Part shown: positions 16,392 to 25,168 of the stretch, piece by piece | Layout of the letters: each line of letters begins with the position of its first letter | Numbering within the stretch: the first letter of the stretch is position 1 | Assembly: GCA_023393095.1 (NCBI GenBank) | Contig: JAEWMT010000109.1 | Span: 1-55,175 of the forward strand | DNA from: Bacillota bacterium | GTDB lineage: Bacteria; Bacillota; Clostridia; Lachnospirales; Lachnospiraceae | Direction of reading: 5' to 3' | Length of the DNA: 55,175 bases | Notes under the pieces: model-generated | What the model was told of the DNA's origin: nothing | The model's input: only the letters and a program-made list of their open reading frames with translations | The model's database searches: none | Made by a program: the position numbers and the translations under genes

Positions 16392-17297
16392 TTGATTAAT
16401 GGAATTATTAATATCTATAAGGAAAAAGGATATACCTCTCATGATGTAGTAGCAAAAATGAGAGGTATCTTAAAAATTAAAAAAATAGGACATACCGGAA
16501 CCTTAGATCCGGATGCAGTCGGGGTACTTCCGGTATGTGTTGGGAAAGCAACTAAATTAGTAGATCTAATAACGGAGAAAGATAAAACCTATGAAGCAGT
16601 CATGAAGCTTGGCATATCAACCGACACGCAGGATATCACAGGAAAGGTTCTGAAAACTTCTGAGGTTAACGTAAACCTTCCTCAGATTACTCAGGTAGTT
16701 CAAAGCTATATTGGGGAATATCCTCAGCTTCCGCCGATGTATTCTGCAATCAAAGTTGGGGGCAAACGACTTTACGAGCTAGCAAGGCAGGGAAAAGAAG
16801 TTGAACGGGAACGCCGTTTGGTATTAATTAAGGATATCTGTATACTGGATTATTCAAAAGAGGAAAATGAAGTAACGGTAAGAGTTGATTGCGGGAAAGG
16901 GACATACATTAGAACCTTATTGCATGATATTGGTGAAACCCTAGGCTGCGGTGCAACGATGAAAAGTCTGGTAAGAACCGCAGTAGGACAATTTAAGATA
17001 GAAGAAGCTTTAAAACTTTCCGACATTGAAGAACTGGTACAGAATGAACGTATCACAGATTATATGATGCCACTTGATTATGTCTTTCAGAGTTATAATA
17101 AAGTAAATGTACTTCGTGAGTTTCATAAATTAATCTATAACGGTAATGTATTCCAAAATGAGCATATTATACAACCCAAACAAGATCCGAACACGGAATT
17201 GATACGGGTCTATGATGCTGATGATGTTTTTATTGGGATTTATCGTTATAATAAGGAAGAAAATCAATTTAAACCAGTCAAAATGTTCCTAAGTTAA
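16392..17297 (+). CDS. truB: tRNA pseudouridine-55 synthase TruB
   Basis: A 301-residue enzyme that converts U55 of the tRNA T-loop to pseudouridine. The catalytic motif GHTGTLDPDAVGVLP contains the nucleophile Asp39; YSAIKVGGKRLYELAR and CGKGTYIRTLLHDIG are further family motifs. The start is TTG at 16392, with AAGGAG 9 nt upstream; no ATG precedes the conserved GIINIYKEKGYTS segment. The C-terminal part resembles the PUA-like extension. It follows nrnA by 21 bp and is therefore co-transcribed. Confidence 0.96.
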   Translation: MINGIINIYKEKGYTSHDVVAKMRGILKIKKIGHTGTLDPDAVGVLPVCVGKATKLVDLITEKDKTYEAVMKLGISTDTQDITGKVLKTSEVNVNLPQITQVVQSYIGEYPQLPPMYSAIKVGGKRLYELARQGKEVERERRLVLIKDICILDYSKEENEVTVRVDCGKGTYIRTLLHDIGETLGCGATMKSLVRTAVGQFKIEEALKLSDIEELVQNERITDYMMPLDYVFQSYNKVNVLREFHKLIYNGNVFQNEHIIQPKQDPNTELIRVYDADDVFIGIYRYNKEENQFKPVKMFLS

Positions 17298-17354
17298 TAA
17301 AGTAAATTATTGTCTAAGTTGATTGGTTTTGTTATCAAGTATTTTGCGGTTTTT

Positions 17355-17389
17355 CTTTACTGACCAGTAAAGATATATTAAACTATAAT
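17355..17389 (+). promoter_or_regulatory. ribF promoter with perfect palindromic operator
   Basis: CTGACC (17360-17365), an 18-bp spacer and TATAAT (17384-17389) suggest a promoter before ribF. The -35 box lies inside a perfect 8+8 bp palindrome CTTTACTG-AC-CAGTAAAG (17355-17372), which looks like the binding site of a TetR-like or other dimeric repressor. No regulator gene is adjacent, and no FMN riboswitch is visible. Confidence 0.6.
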
Positions 17390-17428
17390 TGGATTTCATT
17401 CAGACATAAAAAAATGTGCTTGTGAACA

Positions 17429-17455
17429 GCGTCAGAAAGTATCTGACGTTTATTC
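17429..17455 (+). terminator. Weak stem-loop in the ribF leader
   Basis: CGTCAGA (17430-17436) pairs with TCTGACG (17442-17448), followed by a T-rich tract (TTTATTCTTGCTTTT). It could be a leaky terminator or attenuator between truB and ribF. Confidence 0.4.
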
Positions 17456-17495
17456 TTGCTTTTATTTTCTATGTACAGAAAATTTGGAGGAAACT

Positions 17496-18416
17496 ATGGA
17501 ATATATAGCAGGAAAAACTGAATTTAAATATTCAAATTGTGCTGTTACCCTGGGGAAATTTGATGGATTACATTTAGGTCATCAGCAACTGCTCGATTTG
17601 GTTATTTCATATAAAAAACAGGGATTGACGGCAGTTATGTTCAGTTTTTTATTACATCCATCAAATTTATTAACAGAAAAAGAATTTGAACTTATTTATA
17701 CGGAAGAAGAAAAGAGAAACAGATTAAAACGAAGCGGAATGGATGTTTTGATTTCGTATCCATTTACAGAAGAAACCCGAGAAATGGAACCGGAGAGTTT
17801 TATACGAGAAATCCTAGTTGAAAAGCTCGATGCGAAAATTATTGTGGTCGGAACTGATTTTCGGTTTGGTATTAACCGAAAAGGTGATGTAGCTTTATTA
17901 AAACAATATGAACCTATCTATGGTTATAAGGTAATTGATTGTGAAAAGAAAAAGTATAACAATCAAATTATCAGTAGTTCCTATATACGAAACGCGCTGA
18001 AGAAAGGTAATATGGAGCTGGCCAATGCAATGCTTGGGCAACCCTTTTCCATCCGGGAAGAAGTAGTACATGGCAGAAAACTTGGGCGGACTATAGGTAT
18101 GCCGACGATAAACCAGATTCCCTCTTCGGGTAAACTATTGCCACCCTGCGGAGTGTACGCGACCAAAACGCGGATTGCAGGCAATTCATATGTTAGCATT
18201 ACGAATATCGGATATAAACCAACCGTAGGTGAAGAAGATCATATCGGTGTAGAAACCTATATTTTTAATTATAATAACGATCTCTATGGAGAAATGATTG
18301 AAGTTGAGCTTTATTGTCATATCCGCCCAGAGATAAAATTCGGGTCAATTGAAGAGATGATTCAGAGAATGAATGAGGATATCCGGTTAACCAAGGAGTT
18401 TTTTAAAATAAAATAG
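17496..18416 (+). CDS. ribF: Bifunctional riboflavin kinase/FAD synthetase
   Basis: A 306-residue enzyme that makes FMN from riboflavin and FAD from FMN. The N-terminal nucleotidyltransferase domain shows GKFDGLHLGHQQLL (residues 19-32), GTDFRFGINRKGDV and ISSSYIRNAL. The C-terminal flavokinase domain shows GRTIGMPTINQ, PPCGVYATK and NIGYKPTVG. ATG 17496 is chosen because GGAGG overlaps an in-frame TTG 12 bp earlier. It is the last gene of the cluster and may have its own promoter. Confidence 0.96.
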   Translation: MEYIAGKTEFKYSNCAVTLGKFDGLHLGHQQLLDLVISYKKQGLTAVMFSFLLHPSNLLTEKEFELIYTEEEKRNRLKRSGMDVLISYPFTEETREMEPESFIREILVEKLDAKIIVVGTDFRFGINRKGDVALLKQYEPIYGYKVIDCEKKKYNNQIISSSYIRNALKKGNMELANAMLGQPFSIREEVVHGRKLGRTIGMPTINQIPSSGKLLPPCGVYATKTRIAGNSYVSITNIGYKPTVGEEDHIGVETYIFNYNNDLYGEMIEVELYCHIRPEIKFGSIEEMIQRMNEDIRLTKEFFKIK

Positions 18417-18449
18417 CCTTTTTTAAAACCTTTCATACCCTGCTTATCA

Positions 18450-18478
18450 TTGACGCTAAAGGATTCATATGGTAATAT
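18450..18478 (+). promoter_or_regulatory. Promoter of the zinc-ribbon membrane protein gene
   Basis: TTGACG (18450-18455), 17 bp and TAATAT (18473-18478). It covers an upstream in-frame ATG at 18469, which therefore cannot be the start and makes ATG 18511 the likely one. Confidence 0.65.
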
Positions 18479-18510
18479 ATAGTAAAAATGTACAAGGAGT
18501 GGATTTTGTT

Positions 18511-19179
18511 ATGAGCAAGATATGGGAAAAAAAGAATTTGGGAATACCGGTTACACTATTAGTTCTAATTGCATATTTTATTGGTTATAGTTTCATGTTT
18601 GATCTTTATAACTTATTGGTTGCTTTAATCTTTGGAGGAATCGTATTTGTTTTAGATTTTGATGAGAGGGTAAAAACAGCGGTAAAGCAATCTTATACGA
18701 TCAGTTTATTATTTAGCCTGGTAAATTTCCTTGTCATTATCTTAAATCATATCTCGTTGATATTTAATAATCGTCAGAATATATATGATTCAAATATGAG
18801 TGGATCTTTTACTTTGAAAACATTTTTATATGACATTTACAATTTTACAAATGATTTTTTGAATATAGTAGCTGTAATTGTCTTTGCAATTTTTATCATA
18901 GCTACCATTATGAAAAAAGACATTAAACTTAACTTTATTCTAAATATTTTGGGTGAAGGAACACCGAAGCAGCCGAAACAACCTAAACCTGTATATCAGC
19001 AGGGTCCTATGATGTATCAGCAACCAGCTATGCAGCAACAGTCTCCAATGCAACAACAAGCTGGAATGCAACAGCAAATGCCTCCACAGCCTGTTCCGCT
19101 AACTGTTTGCCCAATATGCCATGTACCGGTGAAATCAGATGCAGTCTTTTGCGGTAACTGTGGTAACAAGTTGCAGTAA
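18511..19179 (+). CDS. Membrane protein with C-terminal zinc ribbon
   Basis: A 222-residue protein of unknown function. Residues 1-160 contain about four hydrophobic helices (for example VTLLVLIAYFIGYSFMF and FLNIVAVIVFAIFIIATIM). A Pro/Gln/Met-rich linker of about 45 residues (repeats such as MQQQ) leads to a C-terminal zinc ribbon with CPICHVPV and CGNCGNKLQ, the double CxxC layout often found in membrane proteins of Firmicutes. The ATG at 18511 follows AAGGAG and lies downstream of the predicted promoter. It stands alone between ribF and the next gene; no function can be assigned. Confidence 0.8.
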   Translation: MSKIWEKKNLGIPVTLLVLIAYFIGYSFMFDLYNLLVALIFGGIVFVLDFDERVKTAVKQSYTISLLFSLVNFLVIILNHISLIFNNRQNIYDSNMSGSFTLKTFLYDIYNFTNDFLNIVAVIVFAIFIIATIMKKDIKLNFILNILGEGTPKQPKQPKPVYQQGPMMYQQPAMQQQSPMQQQAGMQQQMPPQPVPLTVCPICHVPVKSDAVFCGNCGNKLQ

Positions 19180-19452
19180 TTTTACATAACTTAATAAATC
19201 GGTGCTTAAAACAACCTTTCTTTTTTGTTGTTGGGATTCAGATAAATACATATTTAGTAGGAATGCTAATTTTGTCTAAACTATAATGAATTCAAGGATA
19301 TTACTTCTCATATATTTTGGCGTAAGTATACATATTCAGGTAATGTATAGGAATTACCATGATAAAAGTAGCACAGGTTTAACTGTTTTTCTATCGAATA
19401 GTGGTACAATAAGGATAATCTAGCAAATTTGTATTTTTAATGGAGAATTGCA

Positions 19453-21657
19453 ATGAAAAAAACATTGTTAATTGGTTTATTTATATCTTTAGTATTATTT
19501 TGTTGTAGTTGTTCAAACGATCCACACAGTTTGTCCTCTGCTGTCAACCCCAGTATATCGCCTGATTCATCTTCTGATACTGAAACTCAACAGCAGTCAG
19601 CTCCCGATATCATCACACCGGCTGCTACAACCGGTATACAAGCCGATGCGCAAACCCAGTTGCTAGCAGCCCCCAAAATTATAACACCAAACAGTACAAC
19701 AAATAAAATAGGTTATGCTGTAAATTCTGAAGGCATACTATGTATTTGCGATGGAGAGAAATACGGATTTATAAATGAAAACGGTGACGACATAACTCCT
19801 TTTATATATGACAAGGCATATCCTTTCAGCGAAGGGATGGCTTGTGTTTATGGCGATGGAAAATTTGGGTTTATCAATAACAAAGGTATAACAGCTTTAC
19901 CTTTTATTTATGATAAAGCCAGTTCTTTTCATGAAGGCTTGGCATATTTTGAAATTGGTGATCAATACGGGTTTATCAATAAAAATGGGGAGCAAGTTTT
20001 TCTTTTGAATTGTGATAGCGTCAGCTCTTTTAACGAAGGGCTTGCGTATTTTTCCATTAATGGAAAATATGGTTATATTGATGAAACGGGAACAGTAGTG
20101 ATCAATCCCATATATGATGATGCAGGTTATTTTGAATACGGAGCCGCAAAAGTTCGTATAAATGATAAAGTCGGAGTTATAAATAAAAGCGGACAGGAAG
20201 TAGTTCCAATAAATTATGATGATGTATATACGGATGATGGCTTTTCTATAAGCAAATTAAATGATAAATATGGTTGTATAAATGGAGAAGGAAAAATTAT
20301 TTTACCTACAAAATATACTGATGTATTTATGGATCATGGTGTAATTAACTTTTCGCTTGATGAAAAATGGAATATTGCTAATGAAAACGGTGAAATTATC
20401 AAAACAAAATATAATAATACTGACAAAGTGCCTAACAGTGATTTGAGTATTGTAGAGCATAATGATAAATATGGACTAGTTGATAGTACAGGTAAAGTCA
20501 TAGTTCCATTCAAATATGATGGTATTGATTATTTAGATTTTATGTATTATGCAAATAATCAAGAAGATACATACGCATTTGTTAATCGCTTCTCAGTTAA
20601 GATGTGTGGTAAATATGGAGTTATTGATGGAGACGGAAATGTAATTAAACCTTGTAAATATGACTATACTCAAGTATTTAATAATGGTATGATTGTGTTA
20701 GAACAAAATGACGAATATAGCCTTGCTGATAAAGACGGCAAAATTATATCAAAAAACAAGTATGATGATATTACTCAAGTAGGAGATTTTTTTGCCTTTA
20801 AAAAAAATAATAAATATGGATTTCTAAATGAAAAAGGTGAAGAAGTGGTTCCGCAAGTTTATGATTATATTACTTTATACTATAATGATATTTTTAACTC
20901 TAATACTTGCTTCGTAGCTACAAATTACGATACTGGTTGCAGTGATAGTATTGTCGTAACAAAATTAGGCAGTAAAGACGATATATCAAGTTTAATACTT
21001 GAAAACGAAATTACTCCTAAAATAAAGTTGTTCCATGATCATATACAAAATTTCCAGATTGATAATCCTTTTTCCAATGAGGAAACTACAACGAATGTGA
21101 GTCAAATGGATCCTGATATAAAAACATTCAGATTATATAAATTGGATGGAAGTGATAATCCTATTTTATATGTTTATGTGAAACCAATTATCTCTGGCAA
21201 TTTTTCGGAGTCAGATAGCGGATTCTTTTCCTTAGATAATGATAAAGTAAATACATTGATATCCGGCTCAGAATGCGGAGGTTCTATGGGTGGTGGCTAT
21301 GTTTGCCTTTATAAAGATAATGCAACTTCAAAAATTGTAATAGCAACTTCCAATCATATAGGTGGCTTTGGGGGAAATGCTTACGGAAGTGATTTTTACA
21401 ATATTATGAATGGTAAAGCCAGCAAAATTACATCCTATCAACAAATTTCACAATCTGCAGATAACTATGATAAAAGTAATTTACTTAAAACTGCAAGCTT
21501 ATTTTATGACGATAATAACTTACCTTACACGAAAAGTACAATTCTTGATGCTGAACGTGTGACAGAATATGACGTTAATGATAAACAAACCAATATTAGT
21601 AAATTTAATAAGGTCTGGGGAAGATTTAGGTATATTCCTATAGACATTTCATCATAG
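19453..21657 (+). CDS. WG-repeat lipoprotein
   Basis: A 734-residue exported lipoprotein. The start MKKTLLIGLFISLVLFCCSC ends in a lipobox, so it should be anchored to the outer face of the membrane. A Ser/Thr/Gln-rich linker (residues 26-80) is followed by about a dozen WG repeats of the form YGFINxxGxxxxPxxYDxxxxFxxGxA between residues 95 and 490. The C-terminal 240 residues form another domain with no family I recognise (SMGGGYVCLYKD, GGFGGNAYGSDFYN). WG repeats are beta-rich and of unknown function. The gap before it (19180-19452) shows only a weak -10-like TACAAT. Confidence 0.85.
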   Translation: MKKTLLIGLFISLVLFCCSCSNDPHSLSSAVNPSISPDSSSDTETQQQSAPDIITPAATTGIQADAQTQLLAAPKIITPNSTTNKIGYAVNSEGILCICDGEKYGFINENGDDITPFIYDKAYPFSEGMACVYGDGKFGFINNKGITALPFIYDKASSFHEGLAYFEIGDQYGFINKNGEQVFLLNCDSVSSFNEGLAYFSINGKYGYIDETGTVVINPIYDDAGYFEYGAAKVRINDKVGVINKSGQEVVPINYDDVYTDDGFSISKLNDKYGCINGEGKIILPTKYTDVFMDHGVINFSLDEKWNIANENGEIIKTKYNNTDKVPNSDLSIVEHNDKYGLVDSTGKVIVPFKYDGIDYLDFMYYANNQEDTYAFVNRFSVKMCGKYGVIDGDGNVIKPCKYDYTQVFNNGMIVLEQNDEYSLADKDGKIISKNKYDDITQVGDFFAFKKNNKYGFLNEKGEEVVPQVYDYITLYYNDIFNSNTCFVATNYDTGCSDSIVVTKLGSKDDISSLILENEITPKIKLFHDHIQNFQIDNPFSNEETTTNVSQMDPDIKTFRLYKLDGSDNPILYVYVKPIISGNFSESDSGFFSLDNDKVNTLISGSECGGSMGGGYVCLYKDNATSKIVIATSNHIGGFGGNAYGSDFYNIMNGKASKITSYQQISQSADNYDKSNLLKTASLFYDDNNLPYTKSTILDAERVTEYDVNDKQTNISKFNKVWGRFRYIPIDISS

Positions 21658-21890
21658 CTGGAATACGGCTAAAAGGTAATACTTTGTTATGATATTATAG
21701 GCGAGGAAAAGTAAAAAACTATGCCAGCACGATAATTCATAGTATTTATAAGAAATGAGAGATCAAACAGAAGCTATATTTTAGAGTTTGGGAAATCAGC
21801 AAACAATATATCAGAGGAATAGGGGATTGATACGAATACTGTTTGTTAATAGGTCAGAGTTTGAAATATTACTAATTGTATAAAAAAAGG

Positions 21891-21980
21891 TTTACAATAT
21901 ATTAAGAATGTGATAATATACACAGGTAATTCAGCCAATACTCAGAAACTGGACACTCCGACCTCTTTCTTAGTATCCGG
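21891..21980 (+). promoter_or_regulatory. rpsO promoter and structured leader
   Basis: TTTACA (21891-21896), 17 bp and TAATAT (21914-21919) form the promoter. The leader then contains a stem CTGGACAC/GTATCCGG (21949-21956 with 21973-21980, one mismatch) just before the ribosome binding site. S15 autoregulates its mRNA in several bacteria through leader structures; this hairpin is a candidate for that. The 21658-21890 part of the gap shows nothing clear. Confidence 0.6.
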
Positions 21981-22007
21981 CGTTTATATATGAAAGGAGA
22001 ATATACA

Positions 22008-22274
22008 ATGATTAGCAAAGACAAAAAACAAGAAATTATCAAAAATTTCGGTAGAACACCTGAGGATACAGGCTCTCCGGAAGTACAGATCGCTCTTTTA
22101 ACAGAAAGAATAAATGAGTTAACAGAACATCTGAAAACCAACAAAAAAGATCATCATTCCAGAAGAGGTCTTCTGAAAATGGTTGGTCAAAGAAGAGGTT
22201 TAGTGGAATACTTAAAGAAAACAGATATCGAAGGTTATCGTAAACTGATTGAACGTTTAGGTTTAAGAAAATAA
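22008..22274 (+). CDS. rpsO: 30S ribosomal protein S15
   Basis: An 88-residue protein of standard S15 length, helical, binding 16S rRNA in the central domain. FGRTPEDTGSPEVQIALLT and KKDHHSRRGLLKMVGQRR are highly conserved S15 motifs. ATG 22008 with AAAGGAG 8 nt upstream gives the canonical MISKDKKQ start; an in-frame ATG at 21990 is inside the leader. It is followed by a strong terminator and then pnp, the usual rpsO-pnp order. Confidence 0.98.
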   Translation: MISKDKKQEIIKNFGRTPEDTGSPEVQIALLTERINELTEHLKTNKKDHHSRRGLLKMVGQRRGLVEYLKKTDIEGYRKLIERLGLRK

Positions 22275-22294
22275 TTATTTTCATAATGACTAAG

Positions 22295-22339
22295 ACTGCC
22301 CCGTTATTATGCTAAAAGCAAATAATGAGGCAGTTTTTA
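22295..22339 (+). terminator. Intrinsic terminator after rpsO
   Basis: ACTGCC plus an inner AT-rich stem pairs with GGCAGT (22295-22300 with 22329-22334), followed by TTTTT. The stem is long and ends the rpsO transcript. Confidence 0.85.
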
Positions 22340-22498
22340 TTATGAATCTATGGGTTGAGTATAATTAGCTTTAAATTAAGAATTAGAGATGATTATAATG
22401 ATATGCTAAAGTAATATCTGTTTATGAAAATGTCAAAGCGACTACATAATTTTACTTTGTTAATGAAAAAAATTGTAGCATATTGGTAACAATAATGT

Positions 22499-22668
22499 TA
22501 TAATTATGTAGTTAGAGTAACGGATGGACATCCCGAGACTTCTGAAAAGGTTATCGGATCTACTCGAATTCGGTGGGTTTTTCAGTTGTTTCGGTGCCTC
22601 CGGCTCTTAGTAAAATACAAGATGATAAGCATAAGCCTTCACTTGTAAGAATGAAAAGGAGACTAAAT
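22499..22668 (+). promoter_or_regulatory. pnp promoter region and leader hairpin
   Basis: TATAAT (22499-22504) has no good -35 box at standard distance. The leader contains CTGAAAA (22542-22548) pairing with TTTTCAG (22579-22585) around an AT/GC mixed loop. PNPase mRNA leaders often carry a processing hairpin used for autoregulation; that role is inferred here. Confidence 0.45.
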
Positions 22669-24756
22669 ATGTACAAAAGTTTTTCTATGGAATTAGCAGG
22701 TAGAACTTTGACCGTTGATGTGGAAAGAGTTGCTGCACAGGCAAACGGTGCTGCACTAATGCATTACGGTGATACCGTTGTATTATCTACAGCAACTGCA
22801 TCAGACAAACCAAGAGATGGAATTGATTTCTTCCCTCTGAGTGTGGAATATGAAGAGAAATTATACGCAGTAGGTAAAATTCCGGGAGGATTTATCAAAA
22901 GAGAAAGTAAACCTTCCGAAAATGCAATTCTTACTTCTCGTGTTATTGACCGTCCGATGAGACCGTTATTCCCGAAGGATTACAGAAATGATGTTACTTT
23001 AAATAACCTTGTATTATGTGTAGATCAGGATTGTTCCCCTGAAGTAACAGCAATGCTTGGTTCAGCGATTGCAACCTGTATTTCCGATATTCCTTTTGAT
23101 GGACCGACGGCATCTACTATGGTAGGTATGGTTGATGGTGAATTGGTATTTAACCCGACTTCTGCACAGAGAGAAAAATCAACCCTGGTACTTACGGTTG
23201 CTTCAACAAAAGAGAAAGTAATCATGATAGAAGCAGGAGCGAATGAGCTTCCTGAAGACAAGATGATTGAAGCAATTTTTGCTGCACATGATTTGAATAA
23301 GAAAATAATTGAATTTATCGATAAGATTGTTGCTGAGGTAGGAAAGCCAAAGCATGATTATATATCCTGTGATACTCCTGAAGATTTATATGAGGATATG
23401 GTTAACTTCATTACACCTGAGGCAATGGAAGCTGCCGTATTTACTGATGTAAAACAGGTAAGAGAAGAGAATATCAGACAGATTACCGATAAATTAACTG
23501 CACGTTATGAAGAAACTCATCCAGAATGGCTTCCTTTACTTGGAGGTGCTATTTACAAGTTTGAGAAAAAGACCGTACGTAAGATGATCTTAAAGGATCA
23601 AAAACGTCCTGATGGAAGAAAAATCACTGAAATCAGAAGGCTTGCCGCTGAAGTTGATGTATTACCTAGAACCCATGGTTCTGGTATGTTTACCCGCGGT
23701 CAGACACAGGTTCTTACTATCACTACGTTAGGTGCATTGGCTGAAACCCAAAGACTTGACGGAATTGATGAAAATGAGACCGGCAAAAGATATATGCATC
23801 ATTATAATTTCCCTTCCTACTCCGTAGGTGAAACAAAACCTTCCAGAGGTCCGGGAAGACGTGAGATCGGTCATGGAGCATTAGCGGAAAGAGCACTTGT
23901 TCCGGTACTTCCTACCGAGGAAGAGTTCCCTTATGCGATCCGTACCGTTTCTGAAGTATTAGAATCCAACGGTTCCACCTCACAGGGCTCCATCTGTGCT
24001 TCCACTTTATCCTTAATGGCTGCAGGTGTACCGATTAAAGCAATGGTTGCCGGTATTTCCGTAGGTTTGGTTACTGGAGATACCGATGATGATTATATCA
24101 TTTTAACAGACATTCAGGGTCTGGAAGATTTCTTCGGAGATATGGATTTTAAGGTTGCAGGTACACATAAAGGTATCACCGCAATTCAGATGGATATTAA
24201 GATCCATGGTTTAACCAGAGAGATTATTGAAAAAGCAATTTATAGAACTAAGGAAGCAAGAACCTACATCCTAGATGATGTTATGGCTCCTGTTATTTCA
24301 ACACCAAGACCGGAGGTTGGTCCTTACTCACCGAAGATTGTTCAGATTAAGATTGATCCTTCCAAGATTGGCGAAGTTGTTGGTCAGAGAGGTAAGACCA
24401 TCAATGCAATCATCGAACAAACAGGCGTTAAAATTGATATCACCGATGAGGGTGCAGTATCCGTATGTGGCGTTGATAAGGAAAGCATCGAGAAAGCTCT
24501 TGATATGGTTAAGATGATTGTTACCGATTTCGAAGAAGGACAGCAGTATACTGGTAAGGTTGTAAGTATAAAAGAATTTGGTGCATTTATTGAGTTTGCT
24601 CCTGGTAAGGAAGGTATGGTTCATATCTCTAAGATTGCTAAGCAGCGTATTGAACACGTTGAGGATGTTCTTACCTTGGGTGATATCGTTAAGGTGGTAT
24701 GCCTTGGACAGGATAAGATGGGCAGAATCAGCTTCAGCATTAAGGATGCACAGTAA
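22669..24756 (+). CDS. pnp: Polyribonucleotide nucleotidyltransferase (PNPase)
   Basis: A 695-residue phosphorolytic 3'-5' exoribonuclease, standard length. Two RNase PH domains (residues about 10-225 and 320-545, the second with FTRGQTQVLTI and GPGRREIGHGALAERAL) are followed by a KH domain (IGEVVGQRGKTINAI) and a C-terminal S1 domain (YTGKVVSIKEFGAFIEF). It acts as a trimer in mRNA turnover. ATG 22669 with AAAGGAG at 8 nt gives the canonical MYKSFSMELAGR start; a longer in-frame reading begins inside the leader. Confidence 0.98.
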   Translation: MYKSFSMELAGRTLTVDVERVAAQANGAALMHYGDTVVLSTATASDKPRDGIDFFPLSVEYEEKLYAVGKIPGGFIKRESKPSENAILTSRVIDRPMRPLFPKDYRNDVTLNNLVLCVDQDCSPEVTAMLGSAIATCISDIPFDGPTASTMVGMVDGELVFNPTSAQREKSTLVLTVASTKEKVIMIEAGANELPEDKMIEAIFAAHDLNKKIIEFIDKIVAEVGKPKHDYISCDTPEDLYEDMVNFITPEAMEAAVFTDVKQVREENIRQITDKLTARYEETHPEWLPLLGGAIYKFEKKTVRKMILKDQKRPDGRKITEIRRLAAEVDVLPRTHGSGMFTRGQTQVLTITTLGALAETQRLDGIDENETGKRYMHHYNFPSYSVGETKPSRGPGRREIGHGALAERALVPVLPTEEEFPYAIRTVSEVLESNGSTSQGSICASTLSLMAAGVPIKAMVAGISVGLVTGDTDDDYIILTDIQGLEDFFGDMDFKVAGTHKGITAIQMDIKIHGLTREIIEKAIYRTKEARTYILDDVMAPVISTPRPEVGPYSPKIVQIKIDPSKIGEVVGQRGKTINAIIEQTGVKIDITDEGAVSVCGVDKESIEKALDMVKMIVTDFEEGQQYTGKVVSIKEFGAFIEFAPGKEGMVHISKIAKQRIEHVEDVLTLGDIVKVVCLGQDKMGRISFSIKDAQ

Positions 24757-24842
24757 TTTAATTAAATAAGATATAGGTTGTGAGAGCTACAGTTTTAGTA
24801 CTCGGTTACAGAATGTTTGCTTAGTCTTATACATCCTAAGGA

Positions 24843-24896
24843 AAATATCCGCCAATGATAGACATAAAATACAAAGTCTATCATTGGCGGATATTT
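24843..24896 (+). terminator. Perfect 21-bp stem-loop downstream of pnp
   Basis: The arms 24843-24863 and 24876-24896 are perfectly complementary over 21 bp with a 12-nt loop; the arms begin and end with AAATATCCGCC and GGCGGATATTT. The A/T ends give a bidirectional terminator-like shape. The perfect match is unusually long for a simple terminator. Confidence 0.65.
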
Positions 24897-24953
24897 ATTC
24901 CTACAACATTAATGACAAACTACTTTAGTTCGTTTCGAAACTACATTTTCCGT

Positions 24954-25021
24954 AACTGTGTACTAAAAACACAGTTCCCCTTTTGGTAATTAGACAAGTC
25001 CAAATCATTTGGTATGTTGTC
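24954..25021 (+). other. Two further hairpins upstream of the TraB-like gene
   Basis: AACTGTGT (24954-24961) pairs with ACACAGTT (24969-24976), followed by CCCCTTTT. GACAA and CCAAAT (24993-25005) pair with ATTTGG and TTGTC (25007-25021). They may be further terminators or a leader fold; the rest of 24757-25168 shows no gene. Confidence 0.45.
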
Positions 25022-25168
25022 CTCGCAATATAACATTGACAGTATGAAAGGATAACAATATACTTATCCATATAATAGTAAAACATAGTATTTCTATATG
25101 AGCATACAATTTATATTAGTCATAATTTTAACACAGCTTAATTTTATAAAAAAGAAAGGGCGGAGAAA

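Noticed and set aside
17298..17495. FMN riboswitch before ribF
   Set aside because: The conserved FMN element sequences (such as AGGGGRAG and the later conserved helices) are not present; only a palindrome and a weak stem were seen.
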